From Paramecium tetraurelia (lineage: Eukaryota; Ciliophora; Oligohymenophorea; Peniculida; Parameciidae), in the NCBI RefSeq assembly GCF_000165425.1, contig NW_001799355.1, positions 188,019 through 252,018 on the forward strand: DNA of 64,000 nucleotides, in the 5' to 3' direction. The notes below the pieces were generated by a model that searched no databases, had not been told where the DNA came from, and saw nothing but the letters and a program-made list of their open reading frames with translations. Every line of letters begins with the position of its first letter. Positions within the stretch are counted from its first letter, which is position 1. Made by a program: the position numbers and the translations under genes. Below are positions 36,815 to 48,469 of the stretch, piece after piece.

Positions 36815-37418
36815 ATGGAATTTTTTGAGGATGTAACAACTTAGGCTGTTTCTTCTGATGTCCCTTAAGTTGATTAAAGTCAAATTTAATAGGGTTAAGT
36901 ATGAGATATGCCATATAATAGTATGATGTATTTAGTGCTTTTTCAAATGAAGCACCTGTTTAATCCTTATCATCAGTTGTCTATATGGTACTTTATCATA
37001 CAAAAATAGAGTCCAGAATAATAGATTAGAAAGGATAAATTGAAAATAATTGAGGAGGAAAGGCTTGCTTAGATAAGAGAAAAGGATTAACAGGAAAGAT
37101 TGTTGAAATAATAAAAACAATAGAAAGGGCGAGAGTATTTGCAATAATTCAAAAGGTAATTTGAAAAATTACTCCAAATAGTTAATTAGAAACAGATATA
37201 TAATAAAGAAAAGTTTAAAATAAGTAGAAATAAGAGATTTGGTTTGAAAATAAGAAGAATCATAGTTAGTATGTAAGACAGTGATCCTATATTAGAAAAA
37301 TTCATGGGACTAAATTGCATCCAATATAGCTTTAAAGGATGGTGAGTACCCTGGATAAAAGGATGTGACAAAGATGAGATAAGCAATTCTTAATAAGAGA
37401 ATCGATTTGACAAAGTGA
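36815..37418 (+). CDS. CLTA/B-like: Clathrin light chain
   Basis: Short, acidic N-terminus starting at ATG 36815 (EFFEDVTTQAVSSDVPQ), a QSxxx heptad-rich coiled coil (KLKIIEEERLAQIREKDQQE and REYLQQFKRQFEKLL) that binds the heavy chain, and a C-terminal block WDQIASNIALKDGEYPGQKD followed by VTKMRQAILNK, matching the W..V...D-V-x-R-M-R-x-VL motif of light chains. Roughly 180 residues. Several small introns lie at 36890-36950 and in 37200-37320; their exact ends are not fixed. Role: regulator of clathrin coats in endocytosis and osmoregulatory membrane traffic. Confidence 0.72.
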
Positions 37419-37888
37419 AGCCCAAGATTTATAACATCAATATATATTTATTATGCTTATTCTTTTTTAACGAAGTTTTTCTATATGAAATCTTGATAGA
37501 GTGGATGAGGGGGGAATTTAGATAATTTGTAAATTATTAGTATTTATAAATTAACATTATATCAAAGCATCATAATAGTAGAGTTATAGAAATTTCGGAA
37601 TAATAATATAATATCTAAAGAATGGTCTTAGATTATAAATTATAAAATTATCAGATGAAAATAAAAATTACAAAAAATTAATAGGAATGGTTAATAGTAT
37701 ATAAGCTGGTTATATTCAAATAGAATACTCTTCGATACAAAAATATTTCTTAAAGCATTTTGAGAACAATTTTTTAACCAGAAAAATATCAATAATTTCG
37801 AAGGATTTTAAATAATTTAAATATTAAACATAGAATTCCTTCCCTTAAAACAATTCAGTTTTATTAGAAAAATGGAAAAAAGAAGAGA
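37419..37888. other. Intergenic, nothing recognised
   Basis: 470 AT-rich bases between convergent coding regions. No readable frame. Confidence 0.35.
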
Positions 37889-38560
37889 TCAAGAAATTAT
37901 TTTAATTAATATGCAGTTCCATTACATAGAATTATAAATATATCTTTATTATTATTAATATTCGACCCTGACAGGAGAAGAGAAAACGAATCTCATAAAC
38001 CAAACCAATTTATCCCATCTAACCTCTTTTAGCATTTTCTCTATATTTGCTTCCTCCATCTTTTGTTTCTTGTATAACTCGTTATTTTTCTATTAAATGT
38101 ATTAACATTTTAATTTAAATGATCTTTAATTAAATGCTTATATGTAGATCTTTGTGCATATTTTAGATTTCATCTTTATTGATGAATGTTGTTTTGAAAA
38201 TCTTTCAAAATCTTCTGATAAATAATTGCATGTATTAGTTTCATTCAAAGAAATAACTCGAGCAATTTAAAACTCTAAATGTTTAATTGCTGCATTATGA
38301 GAGGAATACTTTTTGTATTATTAACCGTTTTCTGGTTGAAGTTCTTCGATAAGTCTAAATATATAATAATGATTAACTTTGGTTTTGATAGTTGTGGTAT
38401 CTATAAATCTTTATATTACTTGTACAAATTTTTTTATATTACAACATCTTAGTTTAATGCTATCGACATATGTTTCGATGGATTAAGAGAAAGCTAGTTT
38501 ATTCTTTCTTAAGAATTCCCTAAAAGTTTATATATTAAATTCATTTAATAATATATCAAA
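37889..38560 (-). CDS. Hypothetical open frame without clear start
   Basis: 224 codons uninterrupted by TGA, ending at 37889. The translation looks protein-like (REFLRKNKLAFSQSIETYV, LIEELQPENGQQYKKYSSHN, EEANIEKMLKEVRWDKLVW) with a basic C-terminus, but no family is recognised and no ATG lies near its left-hand start, so an upstream exon is likely. A chance frame this long is unlikely but possible at this base composition. Confidence 0.4.
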
Positions 38561-39260
38561 TCACAGATGATGTGCCTCTTCTTAATGAACAATAGATGAA
38601 ACTTTAATAATGTTTCTATTATTATTTTAGACAATAATAATTCAATTATTCAAATAAATTTAGTTAATTAATGATGATGATAAATGCATCATATCTAATT
38701 AATTCTGAAATTAAGAGAAGTTCTAGATGGATAGATTATTTTGCAAAATTTAAAATTGTTAAAATCCACCTTCCAATAACTTTGTCCATTCATTGATATG
38801 CCATAAAATTGATTACATTTCAATTTGATAAAATACATATTTATGGCATTTTCATATCTAAAATTAATTCTTAGATTACTTCAAAATATTACGATAGGAT
38901 AACAGATTGGAAATTTATCTTAAGAAAGTAAAATATTATATTCAGACAAAAATACCAATATTCTTACAACTTAATGAAACAATAAAATTCCAATAGAGAT
39001 TAATTTAACCCTCGTAAATATTGGGATTTAAGTTATTTATAAATGGTTTTAAAAATTGTCATAATTTTAGTTTATAGATAAGCCTTTTGTAGTAAATGAA
39101 GAATTTTGGCATTTAAGTGTAATTTCATTTTTATTAATAGCAAGCACTTGCATAAAGAAGTTATTAAATGGAGATTAATTGTGAAATAAATTATGCAACT
39201 TATAAACACGAAAAACTTTGGTAACAATGATAAGCATTTATATTAGGATTATATTTTTTG

Positions 39261-39287
39261 GTGAAAAAAGAAGATTTTCTTTTTCAC
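39261..39287. repeat. Hairpin 1 with GTGAAAAA/TTTTTCAC arms
   Basis: Inverted repeat of about 11-12 bp, GTGAAAAAAGAA against TTCTTTTTCAC, with a short loop and one bulge. Related in arm sequence to the hairpin 65 bases further right. Confidence 0.55.
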
Positions 39288-39351
39288 AATGCAATTAATA
39301 TCAATTTACATGTATCCAAATAATTAAACTTAATTTGAAATGAAAAATTCT

Positions 39352-39386
39352 TATTGTGAAATAGAATCCTTCTATTTTCACAATAT
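39352..39386. repeat. Hairpin 2 with TATTGTGAAATAGAA arms
   Basis: Near-perfect inverted repeat: 15-base arm TATTGTGAAATAGAA, 3-base loop, complementary arm with one extra T. It would form a very stable stem for such AT-rich DNA. Possible terminator, RNA hairpin, or remnant of a mobile element end; no transposase-like sequence is seen nearby. Confidence 0.6.
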
Positions 39387-39846
39387 AAATGACATCGGTA
39401 TAAATGAATTATATTAATTCAAAAAATTGCATATTTGATTTACATTACATTAAATTTATATTACATTATTAAGCCAATTCGAATTAACTTTGATTTTGGC
39501 TATAGAAGAATTGATGAACTTTGATTGTGAAATAAGGTGATCTATAGATTTTGATAAAATTTAGGGAAGTATAGAGAGATATTTGATATAGATATCAGGT
39601 ATTTGAAATATAGATTTATTTCAATGATGATTATAGTTTTATATAATTTAATTAAGATTGTCTGTGTTGTTATTCGTTATATAATTTGAAAAGGATGGTT
39701 GTATGAACCAATAAATCTTAAATTTATATCATATAAGTCAAGTAGAAATTGTAACATTATATTGTATTAAAAAGGCGCCAACATAAATTGGTAAAAGAGT
39801 GAGATTGAGAACAAATATAATAATAATTTTAAATCTTAATTTGTGA

Positions 39847-41018
39847 ATGTAAGGAAGACGTAGCCAATAGACAAAATCTACAACCGAAGATAATTTAGAT
39901 TGTAATGGAAAGCAAGTAATATCATTGGATAAAGTCATCAATACCAATGAAGATTAAAAATAATAGAAAACAAAGAAGTTATAGAAGGTAGTTTCAACCA
40001 AAAAACAGAACTCAACCAACACTGAAGAATTATCTGGAGTAAGTGTAAAGGAATCCTAAAATGGAACATATAATTTAAGATAGTACACTCGAAGAAATTA
40101 TTTGGATTTTGGGAGTGAAGCTGGAGGAGATGACAACAATGACATAGATTTTGGAGTGAAAAAGCAAATAAACAAAGAGAGAAAGAATAGTGATTTAGAT
40201 ATCAATGAAACCATTGAATATGACAAATTACCTAAAAATAAGTAAGGATTGATAAAACTGCTATCCAAAGTAGAGGCTAGCATTGAATCTTAAAAATTGG
40301 AATGGTTTAAAGAGTATTAAATACATACTATAATAAAATAGATAAAATGAATTACCAACATTGATTAGTTCCGTACCTGAGAACTCCATCCCCATAAATG
40401 CTGATGTCTTAGCATTTAATTTTAAATCATTGATAGCTTAATAACAAAAGATATCTGGTAAATTATTTGATGGTATTAATTACTATTATACAATCAAGCC
40501 ATTATGATGGATCCACCTTGGCAGTTATCCACATCTTAACCATCCAGAGGAGTGGCTATTGCATACCAATCTCTCAAAGATGATTAATTATTGGAACTGC
40601 CAATCCCTTTATTATAGAAGGAAGGCTTCCTCTTTATATGGACAATTAATGCCAAATATCGTATTGCTGCCAAAATGATAAAATAATGGGGTTATCAATT
40701 AGTAGATGAATTAATTTGGGTGAAGAAGACTGTCAATGGTAAAATTGCCAAAGGACATGGCTTTTATTTGTAACATGCTAAAGAGAATTGTCTAATTGGT
40801 TATAAAGTAATTTAATATTTAAATTCAAGGGGACCAAAAAATTAAATTACTATTTAAAAAGCGATGTTATCTGGAGTGAAAGAAGGGGGTAATCTTAAAA
40901 GCCTGAGGAGATCTATGAAATTATTAATGCCATGGTTCCTGGGGGCAATTGTTTAGAAATCTTTGGCAGAAGAAACAACCTTAGAAATAATTGGGTCACT
41001 ATTGGAAATGAATTATGA
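39847..41018 (+). CDS. MT-A70 adenine methyltransferase (MTA1/AMT1-like)
   Basis: 364 residues with introns of 28, 26 and 23 nt. The N-terminal 170 residues are basic and disordered; the C-terminal MT-A70 domain has the catalytic DPPW in AIMMDPPWQL near residue 202, FIWTINAKYRIAAKMIKQWG, ELIWVKKTVNGKIAKGHG, HAKENCLIGYKG, SQKPEEIYEIINAMVPGG and the closing LEIFGRRNNLRNNWVTIGNE. All SAM and catalytic motifs are intact. The VNGKIAKGHG form fits the ciliate MTA1 clade that deposits N6-methyladenine in DNA, rather than the mRNA METTL3 enzymes, but the clade cannot be settled without a tree. Confidence 0.87.
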
Positions 41019-41177
41019 TTTGAAATATATTTTTGAGTAATATTCACCTCAATTAAATACAGAATCTTTATCTATTGATATTTTAATGGTAACTACTTAA
41101 TTCTAACAATACTATTAAATTATATATAATTAATGTATAAATTACAACAATCCACCCATTTATTTTCATGACTTCAT

Positions 41178-42608
41178 TCACTTTTTCTTTTAATTTTCAT
41201 GTAATTGCTAAAGTTTTGCATTAATTTCCTAAGGAATTTCTTTCAAATCTAACAATTATTCAATATCTATTAAATTTAACTTATCTATTGAATTTAGTAA
41301 TTAATTCAAAATTGGCTCCTTATTTAATTTTGGGGAATATCTAAAAATTGTATATAATACTAAAACTAGGTCTTTTCCAACAACTGAATCAATCTATTCT
41401 AATATATATTGATATTTATCTTCTATCTACAAACCAATCCTTGCAAATTTATTAAAAATTAAACATCTTTATGAAATTTTTAATTGAGTCCAATCTAAAG
41501 GGATATCCTTACTTAATTAAGGTATATCTGAATGTGAAGCTAATTTAATTAAAGATTCCAATTAGAATGTTTTTATATCTTTCAATATCTGAATACAAAT
41601 CTTATCCCAAAACTATTAACTACCTTTATTGTTGATAGAGAATGTTTAAAATAAAGTCACCAAAGATTTCTCATCCGATTTCAATAAAGAAATCGCTTAT
41701 TTTTCTATTTGATTCCATGATAATTCATCCACTCTGAATAATTAAGATAGAATTTAAGATTGAATAGCAATTGATTAAAGTGTCTGCAATCTTTATGTTT
41801 GTAAAATAGTAAATGCATGATTCCAAAAATCTTATGTTCCTAAATTTAATTTCTACAAAGCCCATAAAACTAATAATAGATCATTTTAAGAAAAGTTCCT
41901 CATTTCATTTTGTACTATTTGAATTAGATTCCAGTCATTCATTGTTATGGAAAGTCTTGACCTTTACTTTGCTAATGCATATAAACCATAACATAATGAA
42001 AAATGGTCACTGTTCTTGAGAAGCTTTAAAAATGCCTTAGCCAAATCATCCCAATCAACATCATGGAACTTTGTTAGACTCTGTAACATTAGACTAAGAC
42101 TATAAAAATCAAATTAATTCAATCTAGATGGGAGAATAGATATTATTTCTTGTTATAATTTTTTGCTCTATTCTTAATTTTCGGATAATTCAAATGATTT
42201 ATTCTTCAGCGCCCACATAGTTTCACTTAAATAATAGGGTGCCAATTCATCAACTTTCATTGTCAAACATTTCATCCATAAATCGTCTTCGAGATTTAAT
42301 TTATAACACAATAAAATTAAATCTGCTTTTTGAATTGAATCCAAACTTTGACGCTTAAAATATTATGTAAACTCTTATTTGCCAAATACTTATTTGAATT
42401 TATGAGATTTTTTCATTATTTGAATTACTTCATTTGGAACGAAGTAATGTAAACTTTTGAGCAAATTTTCAATTTCATTTGATGGAAGAGGATTGGAATA
42501 ATATAAAAATACTTTTTTTGCTTGAATTCTACTGTTGATAGGATTTTGTAATAATCTACCTTCTCCAATTTATGCAAATAATTTTGCAAATGTATAATAA
42601 TTTTTCAT
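41178..42608 (-). CDS. Helical, possibly organellar RNA-associated protein
   Basis: About 470 residues from ATG 42608, mostly helices of 25-40 residues: RIQAKKVFLYYSN, LHYFVPNEVIQIMKK, DDLWMKCLTMKVDEL, MLQSLTKFHDVDWDDLAKA, SLCYGLYALAKQ and similar. The pattern of repeated helical pairs with L-W-A-L motifs (MWALKNK, LWALQKLN) recalls FASTK/OPR-type organellar RNA-binding proteins, but the RAP domain is not visible. Two small introns are needed near 41870 and 41480. Function is inference only. Confidence 0.6.
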
Positions 42609-43606
42609 AAATATAAATATTCATTATTTTGAATTCGATATGGCTTATATTAATTCAATGTATAATTATTAAAATATAGTAAAATTATATCGTCAATATG
42701 TAATTGATAATTAAAATCACAATAAATAGGTGTATATTTAAAATTTCTTTCTTGTATCAGTCCAAATATTAATCTTATTCTGTATAAATACATAAATAAA
42801 TTAATTTTAATTTCTAAAGCCTCTTAAATTAGACTTTAAAAAAATGTTCATTTTATATTTTGATAAAGCGCTTGTATCATATAAACCAAATTACCGTCAG
42901 AAAAACTTTTTTATATATCAAAAAATTTCATCTTTTAACATAATTTTTCAAACAACCATTCCCTTTAATATAATTGTAGTATTAATTCAAATCTATTTTT
43001 CAATTTATTAAATTAAGGGATATCATAATTTATTCTAATGTTTAGATGAGCTAAATGTTATGATTTAACTATTTATTTATTTAAAATATCAAAAGCATTA
43101 TTTCAAATGCGTTCAATAGACAATTTTTACTTGATTTAGATTTTTAAGTCTTTGTCCTACAAATTAAGATTCAAAAACCTCGAGACGTTTTAATAAATCT
43201 TATTTGGTTAATACATCTATCAGAAATCAAGTGCCTGCTAAGTTTTAAAAATATCTCTATTTTGCTATCTCTTATAAATGAATTTCCTATGAAGGATTCT
43301 TTTGCTATCATACATTATATGTTTTGTTTTCTGTCAAATTCTACTAAGTAATTTTGACTATTAATTTCTATACATTAAAATTAATTGTATGAATAGATAT
43401 GATTAAATTTTCTGTATTTCAAAAACGATAACTTTAGCAGATCAATACAAAGACAATATTAAGATGATCATTGATTGAGAATGTACAAATTGATGACAGT
43501 ATTTTCGGTAAATATGAGTATGTGAAAATATCTGTATAAAATCAGTTTGAGATCTTAAATTATAAATTGTGTAAATTTATTATAAATATCATTCAAAGAT
43601 TCATAC
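42609..43606. other. Gene-free or decayed region
   Basis: About 1 kb. Broken frames on the minus strand have some protein-like pieces but stop codons interrupt them. No family recognised. Confidence 0.35.
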
Positions 43607-43918
43607 TCAACCAAAACTCTGTTTCTTTGCTAAATGAATTTTAGTATATGAATCATTTCTTTTGTTAGATTTGTTACAGTGTTATGGACTCAGTATGCTT
43701 TTTGAATTTTCTTTTTATTTTTCTTTGTTAATGGTCTTCTAAGAACTAGTATAAGACTTGAATGGACAATTTTAAATTTCTTAATTAAGTTTATTTTGAT
43801 TCTTGACTGTGTTTACATATCTAATCTAATTTAACCATCTAATTTATCTTTCGTAGAATTCTTATTTTTTAATTGGTACCTGATGATCTGAAAAGTGCTT
43901 AATTGTCATTTTCTGCAT
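43607..43918 (-). CDS. Possible small basic protein (103 aa)
   Basis: Open frame from ATG 43918 to TGA 43607, rich in Lys, Asn and Gln (FYERQIRWLNQIRYVNTVK). An overlapping minus-strand frame reads RRPLTKKNKKKIQKAY, then TGA, then VHNTVTNLTKEMIHILKF, also protein-like, so one of the two may be a decayed exon. Weak evidence either way. Confidence 0.25.
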
Positions 43919-44227
43919 TATCTTATCAACACTAAGAACTTATTTATTTGTGAAATAATTATTCGGACTTTAACGACTAGAGGATTTAAATCCGTTTTAT
44001 TATTAGTTGATAACATTCAAATCTAATGGTATTAATATCTTGGATTTTTATCTTTCTTTTTCGACTTACAAGAGATTTGAAAAGTTTTAGAAATGTTCAT
44101 TTAATGGTGATGCATAGATCAATTTTGATTTGTTCTCTTCTTCTCTTATTATACCATAATCATGTATGTGCTACATGCAAAAAATTTTTTAACAACTATT
44201 ATTTATATATAAATTATATGTTTATGC

Positions 44228-44635
44228 TCATTAAGATAGTATTTTTTCAAGTTCTTCAAGATCATCAAATTCATGTTTGAGCGGAAGTTTGTCAAGCCAA
44301 GCATCTGATTATTTTTAATATTTTGTGTCTTATTTATTGATAGTATTGTTTAAATTTGTGAAATCCAAAATTGAATGGTTATCATTTTCATCCAAAAGGA
44401 TCATGGATTCTTCATAGAACTTACGTCTTTTAGGCTGGTCTAATTGATCTAAGAACAATTCTAATTCATCAATAAAATCTTGATCATTAACTATAGTTTT
44501 TTTAGTTGGAGGTCCTGGGTTGTATTTACTCATCAAGTCTAATAGATTGATATAATTTATGCTTTCATTGATTCTACTTTAATTAACCAAAGAATGAAGG
44601 AATTAATTATTTTAAGTTTCATCTTAATCTCCCAT
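44228..44635 (-). CDS. Small acidic hypothetical protein
   Basis: 135 residues, no intron, ATG 44635 to TGA 44228. Acidic helices (DQDFIDELELFLDQLDQ, KRRKFYEESMILLDENDN, HEFDDLEELEKIL) around a short loop PGPPTKK. No family recognised. The start lies 28 bases downstream of the TTLL gene's stop, same orientation. Confidence 0.55.
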
Positions 44636-44662
44636 CATATATAATATTAATTAATTAAAAAA

Positions 44663-46810
44663 TCATCCCTTTACTTTCTTAATTTTTTTTCCCTCCAAAT
44701 ATAAATTTATTCCAACTGATGCAGGTTTTTCTAGAATAGATTTGGTTTTGTAGATTCTTTGGAATTTGCCAGTATCACATTTCTTATTATTTTCTTTGTC
44801 AATCACTACTTTAATTAAATCTTCTGAAACCTCTTTAACTAATTTTTAATTTTCAGTCACATGCTAATAATAATTGAAATATATACTGTTGAATATGAAA
44901 AATCTGGACTACTATTGATTTCGATTAACCAAACACGAAATTTATCTTCAATCATGAAATCGTTACCCCAAAATTACATACGAATTCTTTCTTTATTCTA
45001 TTTAATCTTGTACACTTTATAAGGACCATATGATTGCTTATTCAAATTAAGGTCTTATGATTTCCATAAATTTACTTAATAGTAATCTCAAATTATAAAA
45101 TATTTTACCATTAAATAATCACTAAATTAAACTTAATTCCACATATTCCCTTCAATATCAGACTTATAGAAGTATTTCTCCCTTTTTCTACATAAAATTT
45201 ATTTGTCAAATGAGACATCTTGTTTTCCAAATCTTTAGGATCATATTCTTCTTCAGTAAAACGAAGATATGCTTCATCATTAATCCAAACAGTCAAAGGA
45301 TTCCAATCAGTAATTAACACCAATTATCTGATGTCCATTTTCTTACCAAATACAATTAATGGTTTTTCTATGTATTTTTGAATAATCCACTATGCTCCTT
45401 TGGATGTTAAATGATCTTCAACTTAAACTAGATTTTTATAACATTAGGTTCCTCTTCCCCTTAGCAGGTTTAACCAAACATTTTCAACTCCATCTAAATA
45501 GTAATTTGGAAATCTATTTTTAAAATATTACCTTGTATAATATGTATAATTTACAATTATTTATTATGTAAATTCATCTACATCTTCAATAGAATCATCC
45601 TATTCTTATTCTAATTTGCTCTTCTTCTTCTTTTTCAAAGTTTTAACATCTTCAAATTTAGCCAACCAAGCTTAATGTTTTTCTAAGCCATTGCTTATAC
45701 ATTAAATTGTCTTTAGAGAGTATATCCCATTCATTTTATGTGATGACTGCACTCTGTTTCTATATATAAACGAGTTCATTAATATCTTGCAATATCTTCC
45801 TGCATACTGACCATTCTACAATAGCTTGAGGTTTGATCTTCTCAATCAAATAAGCATCCTTCTTTTCAATAAATGAAAATACATTTTTAAAATTGATTCA
45901 GCCTAAATATAAAATAGGATTACTTTTGATAACTTAAATTCTTCTCTTAAATTTTCGAAATCCTCCTTGTCCGATCAATCAAATGCCCTTGGGTAGAATG
46001 TGTATCTATTATTGAACTAAATTAAATTGCTTAGAGATTTACATAATCCAACTTTAATGGTTAAACATATAAACTTAACTAAGTGATTCACAATCTAAAA
46101 TTCTTATAAATTATTATAGTCTATTTCTGAATTTGAAATCAAAACATGGACTTACACTATTTGGATTCTTTACCCAACCTCTATATAATAACGCTTTAGC
46201 TATATCTCCATAACCAAGCACAATAATAAACATTTTGACTGAATCATCTATCCGTTACTTTTTCTTCCACAATTTCAAGTCTGTCATGAATGGATATTTC
46301 TTCAATTTAGCTTTTTAAGTATCTTAATCATCTGGCCCAATATCTTATTCTAATAATCATCTTTAGTCACAAACTACGCTGCTTCAGACAATTAATTTAA
46401 CACTATATATTTTACACTCTATTTAATAATCTCTTATCTTTAGATCATCTCCTCTTTCTTCTATTTTTATTAGAATTATCGTGTCTTTATCGATTCCAAA
46501 TATCATGTAAATGCTTATTACTAATACTATTTTTATCTCCCTTAAATTCTCATCATTTATTCTTGCTATAACTCCTCCTTCTTCACAGATTTGATGGTTC
46601 GCAATGAAACCTATTATATAATTTCTTTCTAATCCTCTTTCATATAGCGAGATTTCAATTTTACTTCACTCAATTCAAGTTAATAATAAAAAATATTAAC
46701 TCCCATATTGCATTCTCACAATACCAAATCTTATTTTCTTTTAAGACATCACTTTTTCTTCCTATTTTCTCATTTTCTTCTCTCTCTATTATGCTATTAT
46801 GTCCTTTCAT
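44663..46810 (-). CDS. Tubulin-tyrosine-ligase-like protein (TTLL3-type)
   Basis: ATP-grasp enzyme that adds amino acids to tubulin. N-terminal region rich in Gln/Glu coiled coil, then FIIVLGYGDIAKALLYRGW, the N-domain seen in TTLL3/8 monoglycylases. Core motifs: WIIQKYIEKPLIVFGKKMDI with RQ, TDWNPLTVWI, EAYLRFTEEEY and, near 44930, the EINSSPDFSY metal/ATP site. TDWNPLTVW-EAYLRF points to the TTLL3 (glycylase) group. The C-terminus carries Lys/Arg-rich sequence. Start uncertain: ATG 46810 with a 32-nt intron, or ATG 46706 without it; other introns near 46250-46500 are unresolved. Expected location: cilia. Confidence 0.75.
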
Positions 46811-47304
46811 TATAACATATATTACAAAGTTAGGACTATGAAAATCCTTTATAGTATTTTATTCATACATTTAATAATTAAAGTTACATAATTGCTTTGT
46901 TTGGTTATTCACATATATTAAGTTTTCAAAGATAATTTTACACTATTTCATATTTACATTTAAGAAAGTATTTGTATTAAACACGTTGGAATATTAATTT
47001 GATAACCAATTAGATTATTTATGTTGGTTAAATATAATATAAGTTCTTATTCTTGAAATGAACCGTTGATTTTATATTCAAAAGTTTAGTTAATAAAACT
47101 AGTATAATATAAATTGATTATTGTTAATATTCAGATAAAATTTATTAGCATATATATAAATCTAAACACAAAAATGAAGAAAAAATATCTGATTGAAATT
47201 GTTTCCAATCCTATTTTTTATTTTAATTCTCATGAGATTGACTTGGGGACTTTCAGATTTGATAATTAGATATATGAAAATATATTATGTTCTTATTATC
47301 ATAA
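46811..47304. other. Intergenic, nothing recognised
   Basis: About 490 AT-rich bases between the start of the TTLL gene and the end of the EF-hand gene. Confidence 0.4.
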
Positions 47305-47982
47305 TCATGCTTGATTTTGATATTCTTTTTGAACAACAGTTTTGAATTCATCCCAACTTAATGATCCATCTTTATCTTTATCTGCATATTCAACCATTTC
47401 TCTTAACTCTTGATCTGTATATCTTTCTGAAACCAAATCATTTATTCTTTTGAAATCCTCGTAAGTAACTTTGCTTTATCCAGAGGAATCGAACTCTTAA
47501 TATAACTTCTCTAGCACTTATTCATCCTCTATTGTGCTATATTATGATATTTATAAATTAATACCCTGAAAATCCAAATATATTAAGAAATTCTTCAAAA
47601 TCTATTAAGCTAGATCCATCTTAATCCAAATCTTGAATCATGTTCACTATTTCTTCTGCTGATTATTCCATTCCTAATGCAATGATGGCATTTTTCATCT
47701 CATTTGGACTAAGTTAAGATACAAATTATACGAAATAGATCCGCTCTTGTCATCATCAAATATATCAAAGCATTCCTTTATTTTTAATACTTCATCCTTG
47801 CTAAGTCCTGGCTTAACATATTTGGATGCATCAAATCCAGCTGGTTGTTGTTAAACAGGCTATTAAACTGGAGCAGGGGCTTTGCCTTTAGTAGGTGCAG
47901 GTAGTGGAGCAGGAGGTTGATTTTTTTATGCTTATTGTGTTGGTTAAGCAGCTGATTATTATCTGGATTGAGTTCTACTCAT
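47305..47982 (-). CDS. Centrin-like EF-hand protein
   Basis: 208 residues with introns of 23 and 28 nt. A Pro/Ala/Gln-rich N-terminal tail (APTKGKAPAPV) precedes four EF-hand-like units: DDDKSGSISPNEM, DQDGSSLIDFEEF, DSSGQSKVTYEDF and DKDKDGSLSWDEF. The first, second and fourth keep most calcium ligands; the third is weaker. The PGLSKDEVLKIKECFDIFD opening and the overall spacing are those of centrins, including the Paramecium infraciliary lattice centrins that have extended tails. Likely contractile or basal-body cytoskeleton. Confidence 0.8.
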
Positions 47983-48469
47983 TTATTTTAAAAATAAAAT
48001 TAAGGATACACAAACTTCTCACTATTATATAAATATTTTAAGAATCCTTGTATTTATATAATCATTTATTAATATTTCCTCTTCCCATCTCCATAGTTCA
48101 ATTTTCATGTTTAATTTCCAATTTCCATTTCTATAGATTCTTCTCTTTATTAAAACCAATATTCATACAGAGTTTTGGAGGTGTCACAAATAATTATAAC
48201 ACAACAAACACATCTTATATATATATATATAAATGTAATTAAGATCCACTATGATATAGATTTATATTATTCAAATATCAAAACTGTTGTGTTATAAGTT
48301 AGAAGAATGTTAAAAATTCTTGATCAATAATAAAATATCAATATTGGAAAACATAAAATTGATATTCTAATGGAGAATAGAAAGATGGAAATAAGATCGG
48401 ATGAAATCAGTGTTTGTGAATTGAAAGGAATGTTGAATTATATTTGGGAAATATTAAATAATTTTGTAT

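Larger units (their letters stand above)
38561..39846. other. Gene-free region with hairpins and a repeated word
   Basis: About 1.3 kb of AT-rich sequence, the longest gene-free stretch beside the MT-A70 gene. ATTGTGAAATA occurs three times (about 39178, 39354 and 39524), and two hairpins with related arms lie at 39261-39287 and 39352-39386. Confidence 0.5.

Noticed and set aside
44026-44280. Plus-strand hydrophobic open frame of 84 codons
   Set aside because: Composition is that of random AT-rich sequence, with no conserved motif, and it runs into the antisense of the 44228-44635 gene.
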